A stretch of DNA of 64,000 bases from Methylocystis rosea (GCF_003855495.1 NZ_CP034086.1:1649501-1713500); one strand, 5' to 3'. Shown: positions 54,202-63,012, numbered from the stretch's first letter. Notes: generated by a model from the sequence alone, not told the origin. Program-made: numbers and translations.

Positions 54202-54753
54202 TCAGCTCTCGTCGCCAGCGACGCGCATCTTGATGATCTTGTCCGGATTCTCGACCATGCCGTTATTGGACTTTGAACCTTTCTTGATCTTGTCGACGAC
54301 GTCCATGCCGGAGACCACCTCGCCGAAAACGGTGTATTTGCCGTTGAGCTGCGGCGCGTCTGCATAGACGATGAAGAACTGCGAATTGCCGGAATTGACG
54401 TCGCCGCCTTCGCGCGCCATTCCAACTGTGCCGCGCTTGAACGGCGTATCCGTAAACTCGGCCTTCAGATCCGTATAGCGCGAACCTTGCATTCCGGTGC
54501 CGGTTGGATCGCCAGCTTGCGCCATAAAGCCGTCGATGACGCGATGGAATACAATGCCGTCGTAAAAATGTTCCTTGGCCAACTTCTCGATGCGCTCGAC
54601 GTGCTTGGGCGCGAGATCAGGCCGCAGCTTGATGGTGACGCGGCCATCCTTCGTGTCGAGATAAAGGAGATGATCGTCTGCCGCTCTAGCGGGCGCGGCG
54701 CTGAGCGCGGCGACGGCCGCGGCGGCAAGAAGCAGACGGCGGGTGAGTTTCAT
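54202..54753 (-). CDS. ppiA: Cyclophilin-type peptidyl-prolyl isomerase, exported form
   Basis: This 183-residue protein has a signal peptide (LTRRLLLAAAAVAALSAAPARAADD) and so works in the periplasm. The cyclophilin core has FYDGIVFHRVIDGFMAQAGDP, GMAREGGDVNSGNSQFFIVY and FGEVVSGMDVVDKI. It is closely similar to the cytosolic form encoded next to it, which suggests an old tandem duplication followed by loss or gain of a signal. It is 9 bases downstream of coaD. Confidence 0.95.
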   Translation of the reverse strand: MKLTRRLLLAAAAVAALSAAPARAADDHLLYLDTKDGRVTIKLRPDLAPKHVERIEKLAKEHFYDGIVFHRVIDGFMAQAGDPTGTGMQGSRYTDLKAEFTDTPFKRGTVGMAREGGDVNSGNSQFFIVYADAPQLNGKYTVFGEVVSGMDVVDKIKKGSKSNNGMVENPDKIIKMRVAGDES

Positions 54754-54762
54754 GAAGCCTCC

Positions 54763-55287
54763 CTATGTATTGCCGCGCCTTTTTATGGCGCGTTTGAGTG
54801 CGGCGACGGAGACGGCCGGCGCAAAGGCCGACACATCGCCGCCAAGCGCCGCGATCTGACGCACGAAGGTTCCGCTGACGTGGCGTAGCCTTGGCGAAGC
54901 AGGCATGAAAACCGTGTGAATGTCGGGCGCGAGCGTCCCATTCATCCCCGCCATCTGCATCTCATAGTCGAAGTCGGCGCAATCGCGCAAACCGCGGAGA
55001 ATGGCGCAGGCGCCGTGCTGGCGCGCCGCCTCGACGACAAGTCCGTCAAAGCCCGCGACCGCGAAGCCGCAAGACGCGCCCAAGCCGGCGCAGGCCTCGC
55101 GAATGACCGCCGCGCGCTCGTCGAAAGAGAGCCACGGCTCCTTGCCGTGGTGCACGCCGATCGCAACGACGATCCTGTCGAAGAGCGCCCCGCCCTGCGC
55201 CATCACGTCGAGATGGCCAAAGGTCAACGGGTCGAACGTGCCGGGGTAGAGGGCCGTCCGCGCGGTCGTTACGGGGGCATCTGTCAT
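54763..55287 (-). CDS. coaD: Phosphopantetheine adenylyltransferase
   Basis: This 174-residue enzyme forms dephospho-CoA from phosphopantetheine and ATP. The nucleotidyltransferase motif TxxH is seen as YPGTFDPLTFGHLDVM, and the LRGLRDCADFDYEMQMAGMN segment binds the substrate. A C-terminal VSGTFVRQIAALGGDV segment is conserved. It is the first gene of a coaD, ppiA, ppiB run that is a recognised alphaproteobacterial arrangement. Its promoter is divergent from the LysM gene. Confidence 0.96.
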   Translation of the reverse strand: MTDAPVTTARTALYPGTFDPLTFGHLDVMAQGGALFDRIVVAIGVHHGKEPWLSFDERAAVIREACAGLGASCGFAVAGFDGLVVEAARQHGACAILRGLRDCADFDYEMQMAGMNGTLAPDIHTVFMPASPRLRHVSGTFVRQIAALGGDVSAFAPAVSVAALKRAIKRRGNT

Positions 55288-55431
55288 GGCGAGGGGTATA
55301 GGAGATTTTGCGCGGTTCCGCGAGACGGCGAGCGCTTCGCCGCCACAAACTGCCGCTCGCTGGCGACGATTGCGCGGAAGTCGCGCCCTGGCGCTGCTTT
55401 TCGGACACGCCTACACTCGCGAGTTGCGAGC

Positions 55432-55463
55432 GGAGCGCTACAATAGAGGAGCGCTACAATAGA
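55432..55463 (+). repeat. Perfect 16-base tandem repeat with -10-like hexamer in the LysM promoter
   Basis: The unit GGAGCGCTACAATAGA occurs twice without a gap (55432-55447 and 55448-55463). Each contains TACAAT, a plausible -10 hexamer. The repeat ends 48 bases before the ATG of the LysM gene and lies in the divergent coaD-LysM spacer. No well-placed -35 hexamer is obvious. Confidence 0.7.
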
Positions 55464-55511
55464 TCAGTCGCATCCGGCATGAGTGGCCGGATCTACGAAG
55501 GAGACTCCAGC

Positions 55512-55856
55512 ATGGGACTTTTGGATTTTCTGACCGGAAAAGGCAAACCGGGGCCCGCCCCAGACGCGCTCAAGAAAACGGCTGCGGCTACCCCTAATGA
55601 GCCCGCAGCGGCAGGGTCGTCCGCGACAGAGACCTTCTACGTCGTGAAGCCAGGCGACACGCTGTGGAAGATCGCCGAAGAGCATTACGGCGCCGGCAAG
55701 GGCGCCAAATATATGGAGATCTTCGAGGCCAATCGGCCGATGCTGACGGATCCCGACAAAATCCAACCGGGTCAACGCCTGCGCATCCCAGCCGCACAGA
55801 CGGGTCCCTCGGCGGGGGGCGAGTGGAAGCCGCCAAGCGAAATCGCCAGCAAATAG
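55512..55856 (+). CDS. LysM domain protein, 114 aa
   Basis: This 114-residue protein has one C-terminal LysM domain (about residues 42-93: [23 protein letters not shown], then [20 protein letters not shown]). The N-terminus ([12 protein letters not shown]) and a Pro/Ala-rich linker precede it. No signal peptide is seen. This architecture resembles YgaU/Kbp, a potassium-binding LysM protein, but lacks the BON domain. A GGAGA-type site lies 8 bases before the ATG. Confidence 0.85.
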   Translation: MGLLDFLTGKGKPGPAPDALKKTAAATPNEPAAAGSSATETFYVVKPGDTLWKIAEEHYGAGKGAKYMEIFEANRPMLTDPDKIQPGQRLRIPAAQTGPSAGGEWKPPSEIASK

Positions 55857-55921
55857 GCTGACAGCTTCGCTTCTTGGCAGAGCAGATCCCCCGGACAGGC
55901 GCCATATGCGCTAGGGCCGAA

Positions 55922-56518
55922 TTAGACCTTCGTCGCGTCGAAGGCGGGGACCGCACGCGCAAATTCCTTAAGCCACGAGACGAGATGCTGGTGGTCCTCT
56001 CGCCACGCGCCAGAGAAACGCAAATCAAGATAGCCAAGCGCACAGGCGACCGCGATATGGCCGATGTCGACCGAACCGGTCGGGGGGGCGGCGTCGAGCG
56101 CGCCGAGCGCCCGATCGATTTTGCCTTGCTGAAGCGCGATCGCCTCATCGTAGCGTAAGGCTTCCGGGCGATTGAACGTTTCGTAGCGGATCAAGAGCGC
56201 GGCGTCGTTGATCCCGTCGCCGAGCGCTTGCATCCGCAAGGCCCCGAAGCGAGCTGTCGACTCGCGGGGAATGATCCGCCCGGCGCCGGCGAGTTGATCC
56301 AGATATTCGGCGATGACGCGACTGTCATAGAGCGCTGAGCCGTCCTCCAAAATGAGGGTCGGGATTTTGCCGAGCGGGTTCTGGAGACGCAGACTGTCCG
56401 CGGGATCGGCCGCATCGGCGGCGGCGATTTCGATCCTTTCCGACAAGCCGAGCAATTCGGCGGCGATTCGGATCTTCCTGGCGTAGGGCGAAGCGGGAGA
56501 ATAACGCAAGATGAGCAT
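55922..56518 (-). CDS. Glutathione S-transferase family protein
   Basis: This 198-residue protein has the N-terminal thioredoxin-like domain (LRYSPASPYARKIRIAAELLGL, NPLGKIPTLILEDGSALYDSRVIAEYLD with the cis-Pro and gamma-glutamyl contact) and a helical C-terminal domain. The SPYARK start and the short length fit the YibF type. The catalytic position is probably Ser in SPASP. It is separate in sequence type from the GST at 43826. Confidence 0.9.
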   Translation of the reverse strand: MLILRYSPASPYARKIRIAAELLGLSERIEIAAADAADPADSLRLQNPLGKIPTLILEDGSALYDSRVIAEYLDQLAGAGRIIPRESTARFGALRMQALGDGINDAALLIRYETFNRPEALRYDEAIALQQGKIDRALGALDAAPPTGSVDIGHIAVACALGYLDLRFSGAWREDHQHLVSWLKEFARAVPAFDATKV

Positions 56519-56690
56519 GGCCGCTCCTATCATCCATGCAGGAAACCGACAACGGCTCTGTAGCGCGCCCGTGAACCTTTGCGGCCTCCGCCAGATGGAC
56601 TTGATAAGCGCGCATAGTGGGCCAGATGTCGAAAGATCGACATGCATGACCGCGCAGCAATTTGAGTCCTGCGAGCAGGGAGAGATTAAG

Positions 56691-56927
56691 ATGGAACGAC
56701 GCACATTCATTACGTCGCTGCTCGCCGGCCTTGGCGCGACTGTCGTCGTGTCGCAAGTGCAGGCGCTTCCTGGGCTGGCGCCGCAAGATGGGGTGACTCC
56801 CGCGCGGCCCGAGCCCGCCGTCGCCACGCCTGAAGACATGGCGAACGCAACGATCGAGAAAAGCTGGTGGCGCCGCCGTCGATACTGGCGGCGCGCTCGG
56901 CGTCGTCGTTGGCGCCGCCGCTGGTGA
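56691..56927 (+). CDS. Short exported protein with an extremely Arg/Trp-rich C-terminus, 78 aa
   Basis: The N-terminus (ERRTFITSLLAGLGATVVV) is Tat-like, with the twin Arg followed by a hydrophobic segment. A Pro/Ala linker follows. The last 20 residues (59-78) contain 13 Arg and 5 Trp with one Tyr and one Ala, an exceptionally cationic-aromatic tail. GGGAG is well placed before the ATG at 56691. A start further upstream would bury the signal in the middle of the protein, so it is unlikely. I know of no function; membrane or nucleic-acid binding is likely from composition. Confidence 0.7.
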   Translation: MERRTFITSLLAGLGATVVVSQVQALPGLAPQDGVTPARPEPAVATPEDMANATIEKSWWRRRRYWRRARRRRWRRRW

Positions 56928-56958
56928 GCGCGACAATACGCTCCTGAGTTCGAATTAC

Positions 56959-56987
56959 TTCCAGGGCCGGCAAAGTCGGCCTTGGAA
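56959..56987. terminator. Bidirectional hairpin between convergent genes
   Basis: TTCCAGGGCCG (56959-56969) pairs with CGGCCTTGGAA (56977-56987) with one G-T wobble and a seven-base loop. It lies between the stop of the Arg/Trp-rich gene and that of rlmJ. There is no T run, so its strength as a terminator is uncertain. Confidence 0.5.
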
Positions 56988-56994
56988 GATCGGC

Positions 56995-57840
56995 TCATTC
57001 GCCTGCGAGCCACTCAATCTCGCAGCCAGCGCCTTCGCCTTGCGCCATCCGTGCAGCGAGGAAGGCAAGAAGCGTGCGCGCTTCTTCTTCGAACACGAAT
57101 GGCGGATTGACGACCGCCATTCCGCAGCTGCGCAACCCCTCACCGTCTCCGCCAATGCTCAGTGAAAGCTGCAGGATGCGCCGTATGCCGCTCTCCCTCA
57201 TTCTGCTTTGGAATTTTCGAACGTCCCGATCGCTCTTTGCGGGATGCCACAAGGCGTAAATTCCAGAATTCCACTTTGCATATGATTTATTGAAGGCGTC
57301 AAAAGCGGCCTCGAACTCGTCCTCGCGCTCGAAAGGCGGATCAATCAGCGCGATCCCGCGCCGCTCCTTCGGCGGAACATAAGCGCCAAGCCCCAAATAG
57401 CCGTCGATATGGATCGCCTTAATGCGCTCGTCGCGCGCGAACCGGCGACGCAGCGCGGCGAAGGCGTCGGGCCTCAGCTCGCAGAAAATCGCGCGGTCCT
57501 GCGGGCGCATCAATTTCTGCGCGATCGACGGCGAACCTGGATAGAGCGCGGGCTTTCCCTCGTGATCGCGCGGCCCGAGACAATCAATGTAGGGGGCAAG
57601 CAGCGCGCGAACTTCCGCACTCGCGCCGGAGAGATCGCCGAGACGTCCAACGCCGCCGCGCCACTCGAGCGTGCGCTCCGCCGCCTCCGCTGAAAGATCA
57701 TAGGCGCCCTCTCCTGCGTGCGTATCGATCACGCGAAACGGCGTCTCCTTGCGCCTCAGATAGACCAAGAGGCGCACAAGCAGCGCATGTTTAAAGACGT
57801 CGGCGAAATTGCCGGCGTGAAACCCGTGGCGATAGTTCAT
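56995..57840 (-). CDS. rlmJ: 23S rRNA (adenine2030-N6)-methyltransferase
   Basis: This 281-residue SAM enzyme methylates A2030 of 23S rRNA. The N-terminal MNYRHGFHAGNFADVFKHALL is diagnostic. The SAM motif I region is IDTHAGEGAYDL and the catalytic motif IV is LIDPPFE. The start at 57840 follows from the conserved N-terminus; the upstream in-frame sequence is Arg-rich. It is 5 bases downstream of the RNase T2 gene, suggesting one transcript. Confidence 0.95.
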   Translation of the reverse strand: MNYRHGFHAGNFADVFKHALLVRLLVYLRRKETPFRVIDTHAGEGAYDLSAEAAERTLEWRGGVGRLGDLSGASAEVRALLAPYIDCLGPRDHEGKPALYPGSPSIAQKLMRPQDRAIFCELRPDAFAALRRRFARDERIKAIHIDGYLGLGAYVPPKERRGIALIDPPFEREDEFEAAFDAFNKSYAKWNSGIYALWHPAKSDRDVRKFQSRMRESGIRRILQLSLSIGGDGEGLRSCGMAVVNPPFVFEEEARTLLAFLAARMAQGEGAGCEIEWLAGE

Positions 57841-57845
57841 ATGTG

Positions 57846-58553
57846 CTACAGCGGCGCGGGCGCGCTGATTTCTCGAACGTGGCAACCGCGCTGCGCAACG
57901 GCGGGACAGGCGCGAAACTCGTGCAGGTCCTTGGACAGGCAGATGCGCACGCCGTCCATGACGCCCCGCCGGCACGACACCGCCATCATGCCGGGCCGCA
58001 GCCGTGGATTGGCTTCGTAGAAGGCGCGCTCGACGTCGATCGGCGTAAAGGTCTGGTCGCGGGTCGGCTTGACGAAAAGCGGCGGGATGGCCACGGCGGC
58101 GTGGGCGCGCGCCACGTCAGCGAAATAGTCGCTCGGGCTTTTGCCGCTGCAGACTCCATGCTTGCGCCACTCGTAACGCGCCAGCCGCTCGTCGGGAAAC
58201 AAGCCTGCCGCTTTTTCGAGCGCGACGCGCGATGGGGAAGGCGCGCCCGGACATTCGCTCGGGACGCCGCTTTCATATTGCGGCCAGAGCCCGTGAACGA
58301 CGAAGCCGAGTCCCTTTCCCGGCTCGCATTGGTCGCGCGCGCCCTCGACGCTTTCGCAGAACCCGGGCGACCAGCTGAGCGCCAGCACGTAGAAGTCGAA
58401 GTCACGCGCCGCGCCCGACCGCGAGGCCGCGCGATTGGCGCAATCCTCCCCCGTGCAGTCGCCTTCCTTCGCGATAGCGCCGAAAAATCCGCCCGACGCC
58501 ACCGCGCCGACCAGCAGCGCCCATGCGGCGCAACGAACGAAAACTCTTCTCAT
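57846..58553 (-). CDS. Exported ribonuclease T2 family protein
   Basis: This 235-residue RNase has a signal peptide (about 1-28, FVRCAAWALLVGAVASGG). The two conserved active-site segments are GFVVHGLWPQ and EWRKHGVCSG, carrying the catalytic histidines and Glu. Several cysteines (DCTGEDC, FCES, QCEPG, ECPG, SCRRG, ICLS, CPAV, GCHV) suggest disulfides in the periplasm. It probably degrades extracytoplasmic RNA for phosphate or nucleosides. It is upstream of rlmJ. Confidence 0.93.
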   Translation of the reverse strand: MRRVFVRCAAWALLVGAVASGGFFGAIAKEGDCTGEDCANRAASRSGAARDFDFYVLALSWSPGFCESVEGARDQCEPGKGLGFVVHGLWPQYESGVPSECPGAPSPSRVALEKAAGLFPDERLARYEWRKHGVCSGKSPSDYFADVARAHAAVAIPPLFVKPTRDQTFTPIDVERAFYEANPRLRPGMMAVSCRRGVMDGVRICLSKDLHEFRACPAVAQRGCHVREISAPAPL

Positions 58554-58578
58554 CTCAAACGACTCTGCAAATAAGCCG

Positions 58579-59055
58579 CTAAGGTCCGGCGGCTCGACAA
58601 TTGGGACTGAAGGCATGATTGCGGTCGAGCCCGACGACGCACCATGTCACGCCAGGTCCCGCGCCGATAAAGCCCAAGGATTCTCCGATATTGTAGACCA
58701 CCTCGCGTCTCACGCCGTCGTTAAAAAGCGCCAATGCGCGACAATAGCGACGGGGAATATAGCTCAGGCCGTTGTTGCGGGCGCCGATGTCCTCGACGCC
58801 GTCAAAGGCCACAATGACCAGAGGCGAGTTCCAGAACCAGGCTTCCCTTGCAGCAAAACCCTTGACGACTTCGTTGAGAATCGTCGGATCGATGCAGTAG
58901 GGCGTCAGTCCTGAGTAAGGCAGAATTCGAAATTCCGCCGGCGGGTTTTCCTCGCGCGCAGGCTGAGCGGCCGCCGTGGCGGCGGCAAGCGTCAAAAGCG
59001 CGGTCGCGGCGGCTCGCGTCCAAACTCCGCCAGACCCCCGGTTACGGCGCCGCAT
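58579..59055 (-). CDS. Hypothetical exported protein, 158 aa
   Basis: A signal peptide is seen (about 1-31, AAATALLTLAAATAAAQP). The mature part has cysteines in YCIDP, YCRAL, WCVVG and NCRAA, likely two disulfides, and segments GFAAREAWFWNSPLVIVAFDG and GLSYIPRRYCRALALFNDG. The pattern resembles small DUF-type periplasmic proteins of Hyphomicrobiales but I do not know the family. It lies upstream of the RNase T2 gene on the same strand by 25 bases. Confidence 0.7.
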   Translation of the reverse strand: MRRRNRGSGGVWTRAAATALLTLAAATAAAQPAREENPPAEFRILPYSGLTPYCIDPTILNEVVKGFAAREAWFWNSPLVIVAFDGVEDIGARNNGLSYIPRRYCRALALFNDGVRREVVYNIGESLGFIGAGPGVTWCVVGLDRNHAFSPNCRAAGP

Positions 59056-59158
59056 CTCGCTTCTCCTAAATCCCGCTCAGTCGCTGACGATTGACGCCAA
59101 AACCGCTCCAGGCGTCAAGGCTATGCGCCCCACAATTAAGTGAAGAATTGCAACGAGG

Positions 59159-60508
59159 ATGCCAAAGCGTTCGGGACGCGCTATAATGGCGTCCATGTCT
59201 AGGAGCGTACAGACCCTGCGCCGTGTTATGGCGCTCTTTCTTGGCGCCTTGTTGACGAGCGCGACGCCCGGCGCGTCCTTCGCGCAGGACCCCTTTACGG
59301 AATTCTTTGGCGGCATCTTCGACGGCCATCCGCAGCGTGGCTGGGGGCCTCGCGGCGAGCCAAGGGTGCGGCGGATCATGCCGCACCGCGAGAATCGCGC
59401 CCCGACATACTGGCACGGCCAGACGGATAATCCGCGACGCGCGGCGAAGCGTACGGACGGCGCCGCCCCCGACCAGGCTCAGAACACGGCCGTTACCCAG
59501 CCGACGTTCGTTGTCGCGACGATCGGCGACACTCTGGGACTGCTTCTCGCAAACGGCCTGAAAGACGGGTTTTCGGATCGCCCAGACGTCGCCATCCTTC
59601 GAAAAGGTCGGGAAAGCAGCGGTCTCGTGCGCGAAGACTTCTACGATTGGCCCAAGGCGGCGAAAGAGATCGCCGCGGACCCGAAGAAGATCAATGTCGC
59701 CGTCGTCATGCTCGGCAGCAATGACCGTCAAGCGATCCAGCAGGGCCAAGAGTCAATCGAGCCGCTGTCGCCGCGATGGCGCGAACTCTACGCAGCGCGG
59801 GTCGATGCGGTGATTGCGGCATTCAAGGAAAAGAATATTCCGGTCATTTGGGTCGGTCTGCCGGTCATGAAGAACGAGCGGCTATCCGCCGACATGGCGC
59901 AGCTCAATGAAATCTTCAAGGCGCGCGCGGCGCACGCCAATATTCCCTATGTCGATCTCTGGGACGCGATGACCGACGAACATGGGCAGTACAGCGCTTT
60001 CGGGCCGGACATCAACGGCCAGATCGTGAAGCTGCGCTCCGCGGACGGCGTGCACTTCACCGACGCCGGCGCGCGCAGCGTCGCCCATTTCGTCGAAGGC
60101 GAGATCAAGAAATATTACGACGCCTCTCGCCAGCAGGCGCCACTCGCTGGCGCGCCGGCGACGCCCCAGCCTGAGGCGGCGGGCGCGACTCCGCCCCAGC
60201 AACCCGTGGCGGCGGCCCCAGCGGACGGTCAGCCGATCGTATTCCGCTCGCCCGTCGGCGGGCCGTCTACGGCGCCGAGCTTGCCCGAACGACCTGCCGT
60301 CGGCCCGACGCAGCAACTGACGGGCGCCGGCGCGGCGACAGAGCTCGCCAGGAGAACCCCGGGCGGCAAAGCGGCGGACGCAGGCTCGCCCGCGCAGGCG
60401 CTCGCGCGACATGTTTTCGTCGAGGGCGGCGACCAGAATCCGCGCAGCAATCGCGCCGACGACTACAGCTGGCACCCGGCGGCGAACGCTCCTTCTCAGC
60501 CGCGCTGA
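59159..60508 (+). CDS. DUF459 family SGNH-hydrolase-like exported protein
   Basis: This protein of up to 449 residues has a signal peptide (LFLGALLTSATPGASFAQ). The middle (about 120-320) is the DUF459 SGNH-like domain: VATIGDTLGLLLANGL replaces the usual GDS with GDT, MLGSNDRQ is block III, and DGVHFTDAGARSVA has the catalytic Asp and His. The C-terminal 120 residues are Pro/Ala-rich and disordered. Several ATG codons at 59159-59195 are possible starts. DUF459 proteins are usually thought to act on cell-envelope acyl groups. An L,D-transpeptidase gene follows. Confidence 0.85.
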   Translation: MPKRSGRAIMASMSRSVQTLRRVMALFLGALLTSATPGASFAQDPFTEFFGGIFDGHPQRGWGPRGEPRVRRIMPHRENRAPTYWHGQTDNPRRAAKRTDGAAPDQAQNTAVTQPTFVVATIGDTLGLLLANGLKDGFSDRPDVAILRKGRESSGLVREDFYDWPKAAKEIAADPKKINVAVVMLGSNDRQAIQQGQESIEPLSPRWRELYAARVDAVIAAFKEKNIPVIWVGLPVMKNERLSADMAQLNEIFKARAAHANIPYVDLWDAMTDEHGQYSAFGPDINGQIVKLRSADGVHFTDAGARSVAHFVEGEIKKYYDASRQQAPLAGAPATPQPEAAGATPPQQPVAAAPADGQPIVFRSPVGGPSTAPSLPERPAVGPTQQLTGAGAATELARRTPGGKAADAGSPAQALARHVFVEGGDQNPRSNRADDYSWHPAANAPSQPR

Positions 60509-60592
60509 CGATTTGTGCGTTCGCGCACGGAACGCTTTTCGGTGGTTTTGCATTCTCTCTGCACGACAGAGAGAGATTGTGGAGCCGCCGTC

Positions 60593-61321
60593 ATGTCCCG
60601 CCGTGAATTCAACGCCAGCCGCTTTCTGAAGGTCGCCGCCGTCGCCGCTTTTGCGGGACTTTCGTCTTCCGCCGTCTACGCGCAGGACAACTCCTTCATG
60701 GCGCTGTTTGAACCGTCGGCGGGCGCGCAGGAGATGACCGCGTCCTACTACGACGCGCGTGAGCAGCAAGCCTATTACGGCGGTCAGGATCAGCAGGCCA
60801 ATTACGCCGCGCAGGACCCGCAGGCCTATTACGGGGATCAAGAAGACGCGCGGCTCGCGCGCGAATATCCGACCACGACGCGCGAGATCGTGCAGGACCC
60901 GACCAATGAGCGTCCCGGCACCATCACCGTCGACACCAACAACCGCTATCTCTATCTGTCGCTGCCGAACGGACAGGCCGTGCGCTACGGCGTCGGCGTC
61001 GGCCGCCAGGGCTTCACTTGGAAAGGCCGGACGCACATCGGCCGCAAGGAAGCCTGGCCGGATTGGACGCCTCCGGCGGCGATGTTGAAGCGCCGTCCCG
61101 ATCTGCCGCGCCACATGACTGGCGGCGAGGACAACCCGCTGGGGGCGCGCGCGATGTATCTTTTCTCGGGCAATCGCGACACGATGTTCCGCATCCACGG
61201 CTCGAACGAGCCCTGGACGATTGGACAGGCGGTTTCGTCTGGCTGCATCCGCATGCTGAACAACGACGTGACCGATCTCTTCAGCCGCGTGAAGGTGGGC
61301 GCCACGGTCGTCGTGCTGTAA
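60593..61321 (+). CDS. L,D-transpeptidase (YkuD) with Tat-like signal
   Basis: This 242-residue enzyme makes 3-3 peptidoglycan links or attaches proteins to peptidoglycan. The N-terminus SRREFNASRFLKVAAVAAF resembles a Tat signal. A Gln/Tyr/Ala-rich repeat region follows (about 50-80, with QQAYYG/QQANYA/PQAYYG units). The YkuD domain (about 100-242) carries HGSNEPW and the catalytic SSGCIRM. It directly follows the DUF459 gene and ends before a strong terminator. Confidence 0.93.
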   Translation: MSRREFNASRFLKVAAVAAFAGLSSSAVYAQDNSFMALFEPSAGAQEMTASYYDAREQQAYYGGQDQQANYAAQDPQAYYGDQEDARLAREYPTTTREIVQDPTNERPGTITVDTNNRYLYLSLPNGQAVRYGVGVGRQGFTWKGRTHIGRKEAWPDWTPPAAMLKRRPDLPRHMTGGEDNPLGARAMYLFSGNRDTMFRIHGSNEPWTIGQAVSSGCIRMLNNDVTDLFSRVKVGATVVVL

Positions 61322-61340
61322 GCCGGCTCTCGGTCAAACG

Positions 61341-61372
61341 AAAGGCCCCGGTTTGCCGGGGCCTTTTCTTTT
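61341..61372 (+). terminator. Strong Rho-independent terminator
   Basis: AAAGGCCCCGG and CCGGGGCCTTTT form an 11-bp stem with a TTTG loop, followed by CTTTT. It ends the DUF459/L,D-transpeptidase unit. The A-rich left side may also serve the convergent small membrane gene from the other strand. Confidence 0.92.
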
Positions 61373-61377
61373 GCGCG

Positions 61378-61587
61378 CTATTCGAGCGAGCAAGTGAACA
61401 CGAGATTGGTGAGCGCCGAAAAGATCAATTGGATGAAGAGCCAAACGCCGATCAGCGACCAGGCGAGCTTATATTTCCCGCGGCCATAGAAGAAGGCCCC
61501 CAAGAGCGGCACGATGAGAAGGTAAAACTGCCAGGGCGTGCTGACGAAGGTATCACAATACCACAGATTAAGCTTTTCACTGTCCAT
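61378..61587 (-). CDS. Small membrane protein, 69 aa
   Basis: This protein has two hydrophobic helices (FYLLIVPLLGAFFYG and LAWSLIGVWLFIQLIFSAL) separated by a basic turn. A GAGAG-like site precedes the ATG. It starts 6 bases after the gltD stop and is probably co-expressed with it. No family is recognised. Confidence 0.65.
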   Translation of the reverse strand: MDSEKLNLWYCDTFVSTPWQFYLLIVPLLGAFFYGRGKYKLAWSLIGVWLFIQLIFSALTNLVFTCSLE

Positions 61588-61593
61588 TTACTC

Positions 61594-63012
61594 TCACCTT
61601 GGCAGATTGGTTTCGCCCATCAGGAATTCGTCCACTGAGTGGGCGCATTGGCGTCCCTCGCGAATTGCCCAGACGACGAGCGACTGTCCGCGCCGCATGT
61701 CTCCGCAGACGAAGATCTTCTCTCGAGACGCCCGATAGGCGCGCGTGTCCGCCGCGACATTGCCGCGCGAATCGAGATCAACCCCGAGCGTTTCGAGCAG
61801 GCCTTCGCGCACCGGCGACACAAAGCCCATCGCGAGAAGCACGAGATCGGCCTTGAGCCTGAAGTCGCTCCCGGGCTCCTCCTGCATTTTGCCGTCGACG
61901 CGCACGCAACGCAGCGCCTTCACCGCGCCTTCCGCGCCTTCGAATTCGCGCGTCAGCACCGAAAATTCGCGCGACGAACCTTCATCGTGTGAGGAGGACG
62001 TGCGCAGCTTCAGCGGCCAGTCGGGCCAGGTCAGCAGCTTGTTTTCCTTCTCGGGGGGAAGCGGCATGATTTCGAGCTGGGTGACCGAAAGCGCCCCCTG
62101 GCGCACCGAGGTGCCGATGCAGTCCGAGCCGGTATCGCCGCCGCCGATGACCACGACATGTTTGCCGGTGGCGAGGATCGGCTCGTTGGTTGAGAGCGGC
62201 TCGCCAGAGACCCGGCGATTTTGCTGCGGCAGAAAATCCATCGCGAAGTGAACCCCGCGCAATTCGCGGCCGGGGATCGACAGATCGCGCGGCTGTTCGG
62301 CGCCGCCGGCGAGGACAACGGCGTCATGGCCTGCGACCAGATCGGCGGCGGACAGATCGACGCCGACATGAACGCCGCAGTGAAACACCGTCCCTTCCGC
62401 CTCCATCTGCTGAACGCGACGGTCGATGAGGTGCTTCTCCATCTTGAAGTCGGGAATGCCGTAGCGCAGCAGGCCGCCGGCCTTTGCCTGCTTCTCGTAG
62501 ACATGCACGTCATGGCCGGCGCGCGCCAGCTGCTGCGCCGCCGCAAGTCCTGCCGGGCCGGAGCCGACGACGGCGATCTTCTTGCCTGTTTTGCGCTTGG
62601 GCGGCTCGGGAACCACCCAGCCCTGCTCGAAGCCACGATCGATGATCGCGCATTCGATGGTCTTGATAGTGACCGGCTGGTCTTGGAGGTTCAGCGTGCA
62701 GGACGCTTCGCAGGGCGCCGGGCAGATGCGGCCCGTGAACTCCGGGAAGTTGTTGGTGGAATGGAGATTGACGAGCGCGCGCCGCCACTCGCCATGGTAC
62801 ACGAGGTCATTCCAGTCGGGAATCTGATTATTGACCGGACAGCCGTTGTGGCAAAATGGAATGCCGCAATCCATGCAGCGCGAGGCCTGGCTGCGCGTGG
62901 TCTCGTCCGACAACGGAATGACGAATTCGCGATAATGGCGAATGCGGTCGGCCGCCGGTTTATATTTACGGTCATGCCGGTCGATCTCTAGAAACCCGGT
63001 CACCTTACCCAT
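61594..63012 (-). CDS. gltD: Glutamate synthase small (beta) subunit
   Basis: This 472-residue FAD- and Fe-S-containing subunit brings NADPH electrons to the large subunit of glutamate synthase. The N-terminal Fe-S motif has [14 protein letters not shown] and CPAPCEASC. Nucleotide-binding motifs are [17 protein letters not shown] and [11 protein letters not shown]. The start ATG at 63012 matches family N-termini ([11 protein letters not shown]). gltB is not adjacent within the window; the neighbours are a small membrane gene and a diguanylate cyclase. Confidence 0.96.
   Translation of the reverse strand: MGKVTGFLEIDRHDRKYKPAADRIRHYREFVIPLSDETTRSQASRCMDCGIPFCHNGCPVNNQIPDWNDLVYHGEWRRALVNLHSTNNFPEFTGRICPAPCEASCTLNLQDQPVTIKTIECAIIDRGFEQGWVVPEPPKRKTGKKIAVVGSGPAGLAAAQQLARAGHDVHVYEKQAKAGGLLRYGIPDFKMEKHLIDRRVQQMEAEGTVFHCGVHVGVDLSAADLVAGHDAVVLAGGAEQPRDLSIPGRELRGVHFAMDFLPQQNRRVSGEPLSTNEPILATGKHVVVIGGGDTGSDCIGTSVRQGALSVTQLEIMPLPPEKENKLLTWPDWPLKLRTSSSHDEGSSREFSVLTREFEGAEGAVKALRCVRVDGKMQEEPGSDFRLKADLVLLAMGFVSPVREGLLETLGVDLDSRGNVAADTRAYRASREKIFVCGDMRRGQSLVVWAIREGRQCAHSVDEFLMGETNLPR

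Noticed and set aside
59882..61198. A 438-codon minus-strand frame opposite the DUF459 and L,D-transpeptidase genes
   Set aside because: It spans two real genes in antisense and is rich in Arg without any fold signature.
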